64,000 bases of DNA from Chloroflexaceae bacterium (GCA_028282325.1 JANQID010000024.1:1-64000); one strand, 5' to 3'. Positions 37,092 through 45,587 are shown, numbered from the stretch's first letter. The notes: generated by a model from the letters alone, not told the origin. Translations and numbers: made by a program.

Positions 37092-38123
37092 ATGACCGAG
37101 CGCGCCCCGCTTCCCGAAACGCCTGCCATCATTTCCCATCTCGGCGAGCTGCTGCGCCGGGCGCGGCAGGCGCGCGGACTTTCTCAGGCTGACATTGCGC
37201 GGGCCTGCGGCGTGCATCGCTCGACAATCCTGCACTTCGAGGAGCATGGCCAGCTCTTTCGCTTGCGCGAGACCTATCTGCGCTACGTGCAGGCGCTCGA
37301 AGCCGCATCGGTCGGCAGCCCCGACTTGCCGATCAATCCCTCCCGGCGCGCGCTCCTGCACGATCTCTTCGACCACGCCCAGCGCCCGCGCATCGCCCAG
37401 GACGAGGCGCACCTGGCCGCCATCAGCTTCGGTGCCACCCGCGACAGCAACGCCCCGGCCCTGTGCGCGCTGCTCGATGACCTTCAACGCCAGCCGTTCC
37501 CGGCGGCGCTCTTCGATGAACTCGGTTTTGCGCATGCCTTGAACGGGGCGGTGTTCAAGCTGTTCGGCGCGAATCCCGCCGATCCGTACTACCAGACCTG
37601 GGAAGCCTGGCACGCCTTCGCGACCAAGCTGCCGCGCGCCTCGCCGGTGCGGCGGTCGTATACCGCCTTCGAGAACGCCGACCTGTTCTTTACCGCCGCG
37701 CTTTATCAGTTCGTGGAACGTATGCACGCCTACCGCTACCTGTTCACGCGCCAGATGCGCGCGCTCCAGGCGCGCCTGGCGGCCCTGGCCCGGCGCGAAC
37801 GCTATCCGTCATACGAAGCCGGCTGGCGGCTGGTCAGCGCGCTGCAAGTCATCCCCGGCATCGACGAAGCATTGCGCCTGGTGCGCTTCGAGGATGATTA
37901 CCTCTTGCTCAGCATTGCGCCCCAACTGCCCTGCCGCGTGCAGCTACGCGGAAACGGTGTGATCTGGTATACCCCGGTAATCTGGCGACCGCAGGGGGCG
38001 CTGTCCGAACAGGCGCTGGCCTCCTTCCAGGACAGCCGCCTGTTCTTCGCGGCGGACTTCGATCGCCACAACGCCTTCCACGTCAACGCCTGGCCGGAGT
38101 TGCGGGAGCTGTGGCACGGCTGA
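37092..38123 (+). CDS. XRE-family helix-turn-helix regulator with unknown C-terminal domain
   Basis: A 343-residue protein. Residues about 14-70 form an XRE-type HTH (LGELLRRARQARGLSQADIA, then ACGVHRSTILHFEEHG). The remaining 270 residues are rich in aromatic and Arg residues and match no domain I know; the closest thought, MmyB-type ligand domains, was not supported by motifs. ATG 37092 has AGAGGA 8 nt upstream; longer in-frame versions cross the palindromic operators. It is notably GC-rich compared with the TPR gene next to it, so the two may have different origins. Confidence 0.78.
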   Translation: MTERAPLPETPAIISHLGELLRRARQARGLSQADIARACGVHRSTILHFEEHGQLFRLRETYLRYVQALEAASVGSPDLPINPSRRALLHDLFDHAQRPRIAQDEAHLAAISFGATRDSNAPALCALLDDLQRQPFPAALFDELGFAHALNGAVFKLFGANPADPYYQTWEAWHAFATKLPRASPVRRSYTAFENADLFFTAALYQFVERMHAYRYLFTRQMRALQARLAALARRERYPSYEAGWRLVSALQVIPGIDEALRLVRFEDDYLLLSIAPQLPCRVQLRGNGVIWYTPVIWRPQGALSEQALASFQDSRLFFAADFDRHNAFHVNAWPELRELWHG

Positions 38124-38145
38124 GGATCAATCCTCAGGTCGAGTA

Positions 38146-38184
38146 ATTCTCAACTGCTGGTTGGGAACGTTCCCTCGAATGTTT
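38146..38184 (-). pseudogene. Fragment of a P-domain protease gene, left of MITE C
   Basis: The sequence CTCAACTGCTGGTTGGGAAC and its continuation match, with a few changes, the protease gene near 32905-32945. It stops where MITE copy C begins. With the piece at 38240-38367, in the same order as the full gene, it represents a broken paralogue. Confidence 0.65.
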
Positions 38185-38185
38185 C

Positions 38186-38240
38186 TACCAAACAATATTG
38201 GAGGCACCGCATGCGGTCATTCTGAGCGCAGCGAAGAATC
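38186..38240. mobile_element. MITE-like element, copy C (left end only)
   Basis: Begins with the TACCAAAC end and includes the block TCATTCTGAGCGCAGCGAAG, then passes into protease-derived sequence at about 38241. Its junction with the following sequence is almost the same as that of copy B, so both derive from one rearrangement that was later copied. Confidence 0.75.
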
Positions 38241-38367
38241 CCCGGCTCCGGGGCGGAGCACGATACTTCACATACACCTGATCGACGGTGCCATTCGCCG
38301 GGGCGTTGGGACCATCCAGTGGAATCGCCAGCCAGTCTCTATTATCGGGGATGACGCGAACAGTGGT
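38241..38367 (-). pseudogene. Fragment of a P-domain protease gene, right of MITE C
   Basis: Matches the protease gene region near 33330-33456, including the stretch that encodes GTVDQVYVKYR on the minus strand and the following Trp-containing segment, at clearly reduced identity. No frame remains open over the whole piece. It runs straight into the right 80-bp repeat. Confidence 0.65.
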
Positions 38368-38447
38368 AGCCTTGTATGAGGACTACCAAACAATATTGGA
38401 GGCACCGCATGCGGTCATTCTGAGCGCAGCGAAGAATCTCAGATTCC
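38368..38447. repeat. 80-bp direct repeat, right copy
   Basis: Identical to 35138-35217. It holds the last 16 bp of the flavodoxin 5' half followed by the left 64 bp of MITE copy D. It marks the right edge of the island. Confidence 0.9.
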
Positions 38448-38522
38448 AATAACGCCGAGACCCTTCACTCCGCCTGCGGCTCCGTTCAGGGTGACGTGCG
38501 GCGTGTTTATCATCATTTGGTA
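38384..38522. mobile_element. MITE-like element, copy D (complete, with target duplication)
   Basis: A 139-bp copy, the same length as copy A, with ends TACCAAA / TTTGGTA. It is flanked on both sides by GAC (38381-38383 and 38523-38525), and removing the element plus one GAC joins the flavodoxin reading frame as YED-GIAADVR. This gives a 3-bp target duplication and shows that the element inserted into a coding gene. No ORF is inside, so mobilisation needs a transposase elsewhere. Confidence 0.85.
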
Positions 38523-38525
38523 GAC

Positions 38526-38748
38526 GGCATCGCAGCCGACGTTCGTCGGGTCGATAGCGTGGCGGATCTCAGCGCCTACCGCGCCGCGATCATCGACGCG
38601 CCGGTATACTCAGGATTACAGCAAGATGTCGCAGGCGAATCAGGCCCTCTACCGGATCTTCGCGACCGAGAGCAGCGACGGCGATTATCGCGATTTCGCG
38701 GCGATCGGCGCGTGGGCCAAAGCGTTGCGCCCTCGTCTGGTCGAGTAA
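38526..38748 (+). pseudogene. Flavodoxin-like protein, 3' half (split pseudogene)
   Basis: The frame begins GIAADVRRVDSVADLSAYRA and continues AAIIDAPVYSG, the expected second part of a flavodoxin domain after the 5' half at 34910-35153. An internal deletion and frame change at about 38620 joins it to the C-terminal end DYRDFAAIGAWAKALRPRL, closed by TAA at 38746. So this gene is broken by a MITE, a 3.2-kb island, an internal deletion and a frameshift. Confidence 0.75.
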
Positions 38749-38790
38749 TCCGGACGTGGGCTGCGATCTACCTAACTCCAGGCGAATCAA

Positions 38791-38828
38791 ACAGGCGACG
38801 CGGGAACATCTCCCCCGTCGCCTGTTTC
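38791..38828 (+). terminator. Terminator beyond the flavodoxin pseudogene
   Basis: ACAGGCGACG (38791-38800) pairs with CGTCGCCTGT (38816-38825) and the stem is extended by GGG/CCC with a bulge; TTTC follows. It lies 43 nt after the pseudogene stop and 34 nt before the end of the convergent glycosyltransferase gene. Confidence 0.65.
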
Positions 38829-38861
38829 GCCACTGCAACACTTATGGCAGTTGCTGCGCGC

Positions 38862-39824
38862 TTATTGCAACACGCTTCGATCTCCAAGCTCGTCGATTAG
38901 ACCCTGATAGTAGCGTAGGTTAAACAGCGCGCTGTATGATGCCTGACTCAGGCGTTCGATCCGGGCTACCTGGGCGACCCTGGCTGCCAGACGCAACGCC
39001 CACATAGTCGCCCCGCTTAACAATTTGCGATCAAGACACAGCTTCACGAGCATTTGCGCCAATGGATGGCGATAAGAGAACTCCTCGCGTACAGCGTCGA
39101 GAATCCAGTCCTGCCCTTTGGTGTGTGCAAAAAGTGCGTCATTGCGGCCATATGTATAGGGAATAGCGAACCAGGAACGAAAACTGCGTTCGGCGTAGTG
39201 ATAGCCAATTGCTTGCGAATTGAAAATAAATGTTAACCCGCGATCGGCCAGCCGGTAGGCCAGTTCAACATCCTCTGCTCGCCGCAGCGTCTCATCGAAG
39301 CCGCCCGCAGCCTGAATATGAGCCCGTCGCAACGAGGTATTGCCGGTATAGAATTGACGGGCTGTGGGCGCCCAGTCGCCGTTCTCCATTGCGCGGTACT
39401 GCTTCATTAACATAGCCTGTTCCCAACGCACCCAGGGCGCCATTGTGAAGTCATCCGGCGTCAGCATAGGCCCCAGGACAATTACTTCTTCGTCGTGTGC
39501 GGTATGCACGCACATATGCTCCGCGATCAACTGCTCGGCAGGTACGACGTCGTCATCGATAAACAGTGCAAACTCGCCTTGCGCGGCTTGTATGCCACGA
39601 TTGCGCGCCGCCGCTGGCCCTTGATTAGTCTGAACGACCAGTTGCATATTCAGCGGCGTTTGAAGCGAACGCAGATACTCGTGGGTTCCGTCGGTAGATC
39701 CATCGGAAACAATGACCACTTCAACGCTGGGTAACGGATATTTTTGGCGCTCCAAAGCGGACAATACGCGCTTGAGACGATCAACGCGATTATAGGTAGG
39801 AATGATGATACTAACAGCGCTCAT
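38862..39824 (-). CDS. Family 2 glycosyltransferase
   Basis: The 320-residue protein is a GT-A fold family 2 enzyme: VSIIIPTYNRVDRLKRVLSA at the N-terminus, VVIVSDGSTDGT, AAARNRGIQAAQGE and the metal-binding IDDDVVP. The acceptor-side motif AEDVELAYRL stands near residue 185. It would add a sugar to a glycan or lipid, acceptor unknown. Its start overlaps the stop of the upstream glycosyltransferase by 4 nt (ATGA), so the pair is an operon. No membrane segment is obvious. Confidence 0.86.
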   Translation of the reverse strand: MSAVSIIIPTYNRVDRLKRVLSALERQKYPLPSVEVVIVSDGSTDGTHEYLRSLQTPLNMQLVVQTNQGPAAARNRGIQAAQGEFALFIDDDVVPAEQLIAEHMCVHTAHDEEVIVLGPMLTPDDFTMAPWVRWEQAMLMKQYRAMENGDWAPTARQFYTGNTSLRRAHIQAAGGFDETLRRAEDVELAYRLADRGLTFIFNSQAIGYHYAERSFRSWFAIPYTYGRNDALFAHTKGQDWILDAVREEFSYRHPLAQMLVKLCLDRKLLSGATMWALRLAARVAQVARIERLSQASYSALFNLRYYQGLIDELGDRSVLQ

Positions 39825-40837
39825 CCGTGATTACTCCGATATAAAGCGGAAGCGCTATCAACAGGATAGCGCAGACCCTTTGCAAACCCAACCCAGGGAT
39901 AGTAGAGCTGTGACAGTCCGACCAAAACCTTTTTCATGCTGCGCCACTTGATCGCGCCTGATAGCGTCTGGCGTATTCCCTGGCTCAACAACCACTCAAT
40001 GAAGAGTGCAATCGCGCCGACATCGCCGCTGCGCATATATTTTGCAACCGCTGCTCCGGTGCCGATGCCATAGTTGCGATAACTTTGCTGAACGCCTTCC
40101 CATGTCTGCCAATGGCAGTGATATACTGTTGCGTCGGGTGTGTAAACAATCTGACCGCCGCGCCGGAGCGCACGATACCCAATATCGCGCTCGTCCCACG
40201 AGCCGAGCGGGCCGCCTGCCCCCAATAGCTCGTCGAATCCGCACAGGGTTTGGAAATGCTCGCGGCGCACCGCCATATTATGGCCGTGACCGAAGGCGAG
40301 ATTAAACCGATTGTTTTTGTAGACTTCACGCCACGGCGTCTCTTTCAAAGCGAGAACAACCTGCTCGTTATGTCGAACGTTCGGAGATATTTCAGTAGAA
40401 TCTGGCTTGTCACCCGGCAGCACACGTCCAAAAACAAACCAGGTTTCTGGCGCTCTGAATTCTTGAATTAATGCCTCGATCCAATTTGGCGCCACAATGC
40501 AATCATCGTTAGTAAACAAAATGTAGGGAGCCGAGCCAAAAGTCGAACCAACATTACGTGTAGGCGCTAACCCACGTAGCGGCATACGATGGTAGTGAAC
40601 GCGAGGATCGACTTGGACATAACGAGCGACGCATTTTTCAGTAAGATCATTTTCACTTTGATCAAATACCCACAGGTTGAAGTTCCAATGCGCACTCTGG
40701 CAAATGCTTGCAATCGTGCGATCAATTTGACAACCTCGCCGATAGGTGGAAATCACAACATCAACCGGTATGTCCCGCATAATCTTAAGGCAATACATCG
40801 CATCAGCCGATGTCGAGTACGCCTTTCTCCTTTCCAC
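39821..40837 (-). CDS. Family 2 glycosyltransferase
   Basis: A second GT2 enzyme of up to 338 residues. Motifs: DVVISTYRRG near the N-terminus, LAPTRNVGSTFGSAPYILFTNDDC (DD metal site) and SWDERDIGYRALRRGG. AC-terminal hydrophobic amphipathic part follows. The start is unclear: GTG 40837 opens the frame, but the best ribosome site (AAAGGAG) lies just inside it, and ATG 40798 is also possible. Forms a two-gene unit with the next gene, likely for surface polysaccharide or glycolipid synthesis. Confidence 0.83.
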   Translation of the reverse strand: MERRKAYSTSADAMYCLKIMRDIPVDVVISTYRRGCQIDRTIASICQSAHWNFNLWVFDQSENDLTEKCVARYVQVDPRVHYHRMPLRGLAPTRNVGSTFGSAPYILFTNDDCIVAPNWIEALIQEFRAPETWFVFGRVLPGDKPDSTEISPNVRHNEQVVLALKETPWREVYKNNRFNLAFGHGHNMAVRREHFQTLCGFDELLGAGGPLGSWDERDIGYRALRRGGQIVYTPDATVYHCHWQTWEGVQQSYRNYGIGTGAAVAKYMRSGDVGAIALFIEWLLSQGIRQTLSGAIKWRSMKKVLVGLSQLYYPWVGFAKGLRYPVDSASALYRSNHG

Positions 40838-40997
40838 ACATTATTGGCAGAAGTTTGCGAATGTATCACCTCTTAGTATTAGTATAGGGAAGACTGTAAG
40901 CTGAGCATTACAGCGCCGCTTCAGAAGTAACAAAAGTGAAATCAGTGACATTGCAACGACCAGCGATGTTTGAGCATAAACAGTGAATACATACGTT

Positions 40998-41804
40998 TTA
41001 ACGTGGATCGGCGGAGGAATTGCTTGTCGTGGCGTTTTGCTTGCTGACACGATATTCGCGGGCGATATGTTCAAGAAACAGCTCGGCGTCGCCGCTTGAG
41101 GGCAAACCAAGTCGGGCGCGTAACCCATAGGCGAGTTGTGCGCCAAGATGCTGGCGGCTTGCCAATTCCAGATCGCCGCGCCGACGCAGGAACTCCTGGA
41201 TCAGATCGTAATCTGCATCGGTGACGAGGTGGAGATTCGGAATCAACGGCGTATCGGGCGCATCGGCAGGTCGAGGGCTGTGATCGGATGGTTCGGTATG
41301 GCGCGAGATACTTTCAAGCGTAATGCCACGCTGTTCTTTTACCACGAGAGAACCGGCGGCCAGGTCGCCCAGTCGGCGCGCTCGCGAATCAACAAACATA
41401 GTCAGCACGCCGATACCGTAGAAACCGGGTAGAAAGTCGATGAAGCGTACCAGATTGCGAATGGCCGATATGGCGAAGGTGATTGGTCGTCCGCCCTCAC
41501 GCACCACACGAAGGCCGATGATGCGCTTGCCCGGCGTCTGACCGTTCCAGATCATCTCAAACAGGATGTAGTAGCCCCACAAGAAGATGAATGAGAGGAT
41601 CGCCCACGCTGCGATGAAGATGTTGCCGGCCATAGAGCTATCAGTTTGTTGTCCGGCAACAAAGACGATGAAAAGAATCGCTATTTGCAGCAACGCCAGA
41701 AGCAGCGAATCGACGATGGCGGCGAGAAATCGTGAGCCGATGCCCGCAATATGATAGGCGAATTCGATATTCTCCGGCGTGTCGATAGTATAGCGTTCGT
41801 CCAT
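40998..41804 (-). CDS. RDD-family membrane protein
   Basis: The 268-residue protein has the RDD domain signature: GIGSRFLAAIVDSLLLALLQ, then TPGKRIIGLRVVREGGRPIT and a third part with RARRLGDLAAGSLVV. Three to four membrane helices are in residues about 24-135, followed by a soluble C-terminal region of about 100 residues. RDD proteins have been proposed to be ion transport- or stress-related; the function is not settled. It begins 13 nt after the phosphatase gene, so cotranscription is likely. Confidence 0.85.
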   Translation of the reverse strand: MDERYTIDTPENIEFAYHIAGIGSRFLAAIVDSLLLALLQIAILFIVFVAGQQTDSSMAGNIFIAAWAILSFIFLWGYYILFEMIWNGQTPGKRIIGLRVVREGGRPITFAISAIRNLVRFIDFLPGFYGIGVLTMFVDSRARRLGDLAAGSLVVKEQRGITLESISRHTEPSDHSPRPADAPDTPLIPNLHLVTDADYDLIQEFLRRRGDLELASRQHLGAQLAYGLRARLGLPSSGDAELFLEHIAREYRVSKQNATTSNSSADPR

Positions 41805-41817
41805 AGTAACGGCAATT

Positions 41818-42510
41818 TTATGGATTCCAATCTAGGGGTAGGGGCCGCGCGGCGTCGTCAGGCGGGATCGATATCAGGTCGGGCATATCGACGGCTTGTT
41901 CCAGGTGACGTGTATCGTTGAGCAGCGCTATTTGCCATGCCCCGTTGTGGTGCTGCAATATTGTTATCGATGTATTGGCGATATGCGGCAACTCTTTCCA
42001 GCGCGTGCTATCGAAACCATACACATGCGCCAGCATCATACGAATCACGCCGCCATGCGAGACAAGCGCCATCGTTTCACCGGAGTGTCGGGCGACGAGC
42101 GCTTCGATAGCGGTGACGACGCGATTGCGTAGTGCGCTGAGGGTTTCGGCTCCGCCGCGGGGAATGTCTTGCCCGCGTTCCAGTAGTTCAAATTCGACCG
42201 GGTAGCGCGATCGGATCTCGTCGCGAGTCAGACCGCTCCAAGATCCCAGATCGATCTCACGGAGCGGGGGCAACAACTGCACGGGAACTCGCACGGCGGC
42301 GCCGATCTCCCATGCGGTCTGGTAGGCGCGGGTAAGATCGCTACTATATATAACATCAAAGCGCGCACCCGCAGTGCTCAGATGCTGGGCTAGCAGAGAA
42401 GCTTGCGTGCGCCCAATGTCGTTCAATGGCACATCGGTGTGACCTTGCCAGCGCCCGGTGACATTCCATTCAGTTTCACCGTGCCGTATCAAGTAGACGG
42501 TCGTGAGCAT
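41818..42510 (-). CDS. Histidine phosphatase family protein (phosphoglycerate mutase-like)
   Basis: The 230-residue protein has the RHG motif at the N-terminus (TVYLIRHGETEWN), the conserved R in SSDLTRAYQTA, the acid E in LREIDLGSWSGL and the second His in VSHGGVIRMML. It is a cofactor-independent broad phosphatase or PGM-like enzyme, such as the alpha-ribazole phosphatase CobC type; substrate unknown. First gene of a unit with the RDD gene. Confidence 0.87.
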   Translation of the reverse strand: MLTTVYLIRHGETEWNVTGRWQGHTDVPLNDIGRTQASLLAQHLSTAGARFDVIYSSDLTRAYQTAWEIGAAVRVPVQLLPPLREIDLGSWSGLTRDEIRSRYPVEFELLERGQDIPRGGAETLSALRNRVVTAIEALVARHSGETMALVSHGGVIRMMLAHVYGFDSTRWKELPHIANTSITILQHHNGAWQIALLNDTRHLEQAVDMPDLISIPPDDAARPLPLDWNP

Positions 42511-42648
42511 CGAAACTCCTTCGTACTCATGGCGTATATTTCACAGCAACAGCATGCATCATACCATTGTCGTGGCTATATTGACAAATGACATTCGGCA
42601 ACGTAGGATGCTATACAGCTTTCACGTTTCGCAACTTAGTATGCCGAC

Positions 42649-44262
42649 ATGACCACATATATTCTCTACAATGGCCCTATTTACACGCTGAATCCGGCGC
42701 AACCGCGTGCACAGGCGATAGCTGTTCGCGATGGCCGTATCGTCGCTGTCGGCAGCGAAGGCAAGGTCTATGCCGCGGTCGGATCAAACGTGGAGGGCGT
42801 AAATTTGCGCGGGCGAGCGGTGATTCCCGGCCTGACCGACGCGCATGTGCATATCACCTGGTATGGATTGGCTGCGCAGCAGGTGCGCCTGGATGGAGTG
42901 CAACAGTATGCTGAAGCGCTTGAGCGTATTGCGGCGTACGCGGCGTCGGCGCCGCCAGGGGCCTGGGTGCGCGGCAGCGGCTGGAATCATATCGCCTGGG
43001 GCGGTCAGTGGCCGACGCGTGACGATCTCGACCGCGTATGCGCTGATCACCCGGCGTTTATCGTGCGCAAAGACGGCCATTCGGCATGGGTCAATAGTCG
43101 GGCGTTAGCGTTTGCCGGCATCAATGATGACACCTCCGCCCCGCCTGGAGGTCAGATCCAGCGGGATCACACCGGGCGCGCCACCGGTATTCTTCTCGAA
43201 TCGGCGCAAGATCTCGTGCGGCGTGCGATCCCGCTCCCCGGTCCGCGTCAGCGGCAGGATGCGTTGCAGGCGGCGCTGACTGAAGCGTTGAGTTATGGTC
43301 TCACCAGTCTGCATATTCCTCCCAGCCCCAATAACAGTGATGGCGGCGAGACGCTGTCTGATTTGCAGATCTTGCGCAAGCGCGGAGATCTGACGGTGCG
43401 TTGCCTGGCTCATATGGCGCTCCCCGATCTTGATGCCGCAATGACCCTCGGTATCCGCAGCGGTCTCGGCGACCATTGGCTGCGTATCGGCGGCGTAAAG
43501 ATCTTTGCCGACGGATCACTTGGGTCTGAAACCGCCGAAATGCTTACCTATTATGAGGGGCGCCGTCACCAGGGGATTGCGACCATCGAGACTGAGGAAC
43601 TCCATTCGGCGGTTCAGCGAGCGAATGAGGCTGGAATCAGCGTGGTCATCCACGCTATTGGCGATGCTGCCAACCGCAAAGTATTAGATGCGATTGCACA
43701 GGCACAAACCATGCTGACAGATGTGCCGTCTGCGTTGGCATTGCCGAATCGTATCGAGCATGCCCAGGTGTTACATCCGCGCGATATTTCCCGGTTCGCC
43801 GAGTTGAATATCGTTGCGTCGATGCAGCCGATCCATGCGACGAGCGACATTGATATGGCAGAAGAGTTATGGGGCAAGCGTTGCACATATGCCTACGCTT
43901 TCCGTACACTCCTTAATGCTGGGGCGACTCTGGCCTTCGGTTCTGACGCTCCGGTTGAGTCGCTCAATCCCTGGCGCGGCATTCATGCGGCAACCACGCG
44001 CCAGCGAATCGACGGAACTCCGCCTGGCGGCTGGTATCCTGAACAGCGTTTGAGCCTTGTCGAAGCATTGTCCGGCTTTTGCATCGGCCCGGCGATTGCC
44101 AGTGGCGAAGCTAACGTGAAAGGCATATTGGCGCCGGGCATGCTTGCCGATCTTGTGGTGCTCTCGGTCAACCCCTTCGCAATCGATCCCTCTGACCTTC
44201 ACGCGATACACGTTGATCTTACAATGGTTGATGGACGGATTATGTACGAACGACAACCTTGA
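42649..44262 (+). CDS. YtcJ-like metal-dependent amidohydrolase
   Basis: The 537-residue protein belongs to the amidohydrolase superfamily: the first metal site is LTDAHVHITWYG, another is VIHAIGDAANRKVLDA, followed by NRIEHAQVLHP and the catalytic Asp in AFGSDAPVESLNPW. The N-terminal small domain and the C-terminal VNPFAIDPSDL complete the composite beta domain. The YtcJ/AepA-type group acts on amide-containing compounds of unknown identity. It is followed 67 nt later by an MFS gene that could move its substrate. Confidence 0.86.
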   Translation: MTTYILYNGPIYTLNPAQPRAQAIAVRDGRIVAVGSEGKVYAAVGSNVEGVNLRGRAVIPGLTDAHVHITWYGLAAQQVRLDGVQQYAEALERIAAYAASAPPGAWVRGSGWNHIAWGGQWPTRDDLDRVCADHPAFIVRKDGHSAWVNSRALAFAGINDDTSAPPGGQIQRDHTGRATGILLESAQDLVRRAIPLPGPRQRQDALQAALTEALSYGLTSLHIPPSPNNSDGGETLSDLQILRKRGDLTVRCLAHMALPDLDAAMTLGIRSGLGDHWLRIGGVKIFADGSLGSETAEMLTYYEGRRHQGIATIETEELHSAVQRANEAGISVVIHAIGDAANRKVLDAIAQAQTMLTDVPSALALPNRIEHAQVLHPRDISRFAELNIVASMQPIHATSDIDMAEELWGKRCTYAYAFRTLLNAGATLAFGSDAPVESLNPWRGIHAATTRQRIDGTPPGGWYPEQRLSLVEALSGFCIGPAIASGEANVKGILAPGMLADLVVLSVNPFAIDPSDLHAIHVDLTMVDGRIMYERQP

Positions 44263-44329
44263 CTCCTTCATCATTGACCAATGCGTTTTGCGTCGAATGT
44301 AAATCCTATACTTTGAAAAGCGCTGTAAT

Positions 44330-45574
44330 ATGTTTCGCAATCGCCTATATCTTGCCGCAGTGAGCGGCCATTTTGCCGTTGACATGCTCAATAGCATCGG
44401 GGCGGTGTTGTTGGCGATTCTGGTCGTCCCGTTCGGATTGACGAACGCCCAGATCGGAGCGGCTCTGACGATGTATATGCTGGTCGGTTCGTTGTCGCAA
44501 CCGCCAGCCGGATGGCTTTCTGATCGGTTTCAGCTTGATGGTCGTTCGGTGGCGTTGGCTGGAGCAGGCGTGGCGTGGATGGCGTTGTGTTTCAGTATCG
44601 TTGCGTTCGCTCAAAGTTGGGTCATAATCCTGCCCTTTTTTCTGCTCGCCGCGCTGGGTAGCGGTGTGTTTCACCCGATTGGCACAGCCCTGGCGCCGGT
44701 CGCCCATCCTGAGCGCGCGACCAGCGCAACGGCGGTCTTCTTCTTTTGTGGTCAGATGGGATTAGCTCTTGGTCCTATGTTGGGCGGGGTGCTATTCAGT
44801 AACGCGGGAGTATTAGGCGTTCTGCCGTTGAGCGCGTTGGCTTTGGGTCCTGTGGCTCTCGCATTCTGGGCTGCCCGAAGCCTTCCGTTGGCTCGCGGCG
44901 CCGCGACGCCAACCGTAGCGCAACTGCGCCGTGAGACTCCGCGCATATCCTGGTCCACAATCACGTTGCTCGTTATTGCTGCATTTGTACTGCTGACGGC
45001 TCTACGCTCCGCGAGCCAGATGATCTACCAATCGTTTTTGCCTAAATTGTTCGCCGATCGTGGATGGGATCCAACACTTTATGGAGCGTTGGCCGGAACG
45101 TTTATGGCGGCGGCGGCTGTTGGCAACGTGGCGTTTGGTTATATCGCCGATCGCTTTGGTATGCGTGCGGCGACGGTCTTGCCGATGCTGTTGAGCGTTC
45201 CTGCCGGGTTGACCTGTCTTCTTGCGCCGTCAACCACAGTTGCATTTGCGGCTAGCGCGCTCACGGGCGGGATGATCGGCGGGCAACACAGTGTGTTGGT
45301 GATGCATGCCCAGCGCCTTTTGCCAACCGGCCAGGGGCTTGCCGCCGGAGTATTCCTAAGCTTTACCTTCGCTTCCGGGGCTGCGGGTGCCTGGGCGACC
45401 GGGCTTGCAGCTGATCGATATGGTTTGCTTCTGGTGATGCAAGCAGCGGCATGGCTGGGCGTCCCATCCGCATTGTTGGCGCTTACCCTGCCGGGCCGTA
45501 AGCGGCCTGTCGGCGCAGAGGCTATTGAGCGCGCTGGCTCGGTGTTTGAAGGCGATTCGTCTGTACAGTCATAA
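44330..45574 (+). CDS. MFS transporter, fosmidomycin resistance (Fsr)-like
   Basis: The 414-residue protein has 12 hydrophobic helices in two halves. Motifs PPAGWLSDRFQLDGR after helix 2 and GSGVFHPIGTALAP between helices 4 and 5 are those of the Fsr/FsmR exporters. Function as an efflux pump is inferred from family. It is close to the amidohydrolase and ends 13 nt before the convergent isomerase-like gene. Confidence 0.85.
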   Translation: MFRNRLYLAAVSGHFAVDMLNSIGAVLLAILVVPFGLTNAQIGAALTMYMLVGSLSQPPAGWLSDRFQLDGRSVALAGAGVAWMALCFSIVAFAQSWVIILPFFLLAALGSGVFHPIGTALAPVAHPERATSATAVFFFCGQMGLALGPMLGGVLFSNAGVLGVLPLSALALGPVALAFWAARSLPLARGAATPTVAQLRRETPRISWSTITLLVIAAFVLLTALRSASQMIYQSFLPKLFADRGWDPTLYGALAGTFMAAAAVGNVAFGYIADRFGMRAATVLPMLLSVPAGLTCLLAPSTTVAFAASALTGGMIGGQHSVLVMHAQRLLPTGQGLAAGVFLSFTFASGAAGAWATGLAADRYGLLLVMQAAAWLGVPSALLALTLPGRKRPVGAEAIERAGSVFEGDSSVQS

Positions 45575-45587
45575 TCATGACCGCGCG

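Noticed and set aside
37092-38123. MmyB-type ligand domain in the XRE regulator
   Set aside because: The order of aromatic and charged residues after the HTH did not match what I know of MmyB domains, so the C-terminal domain is left as unknown.
35138-38447. CRISPR array or integron
   Set aside because: The repeats are few, unevenly spaced and explained by MITE copies and one 80-bp direct repeat; no spacer pattern, attC-like sites or cas/integrase gene.
38496-38900. 134-codon frame as an independent gene
   Set aside because: Its first part is the 3' half of the broken flavodoxin and the rest goes out of frame; it begins inside a MITE, so it is not a real gene start.
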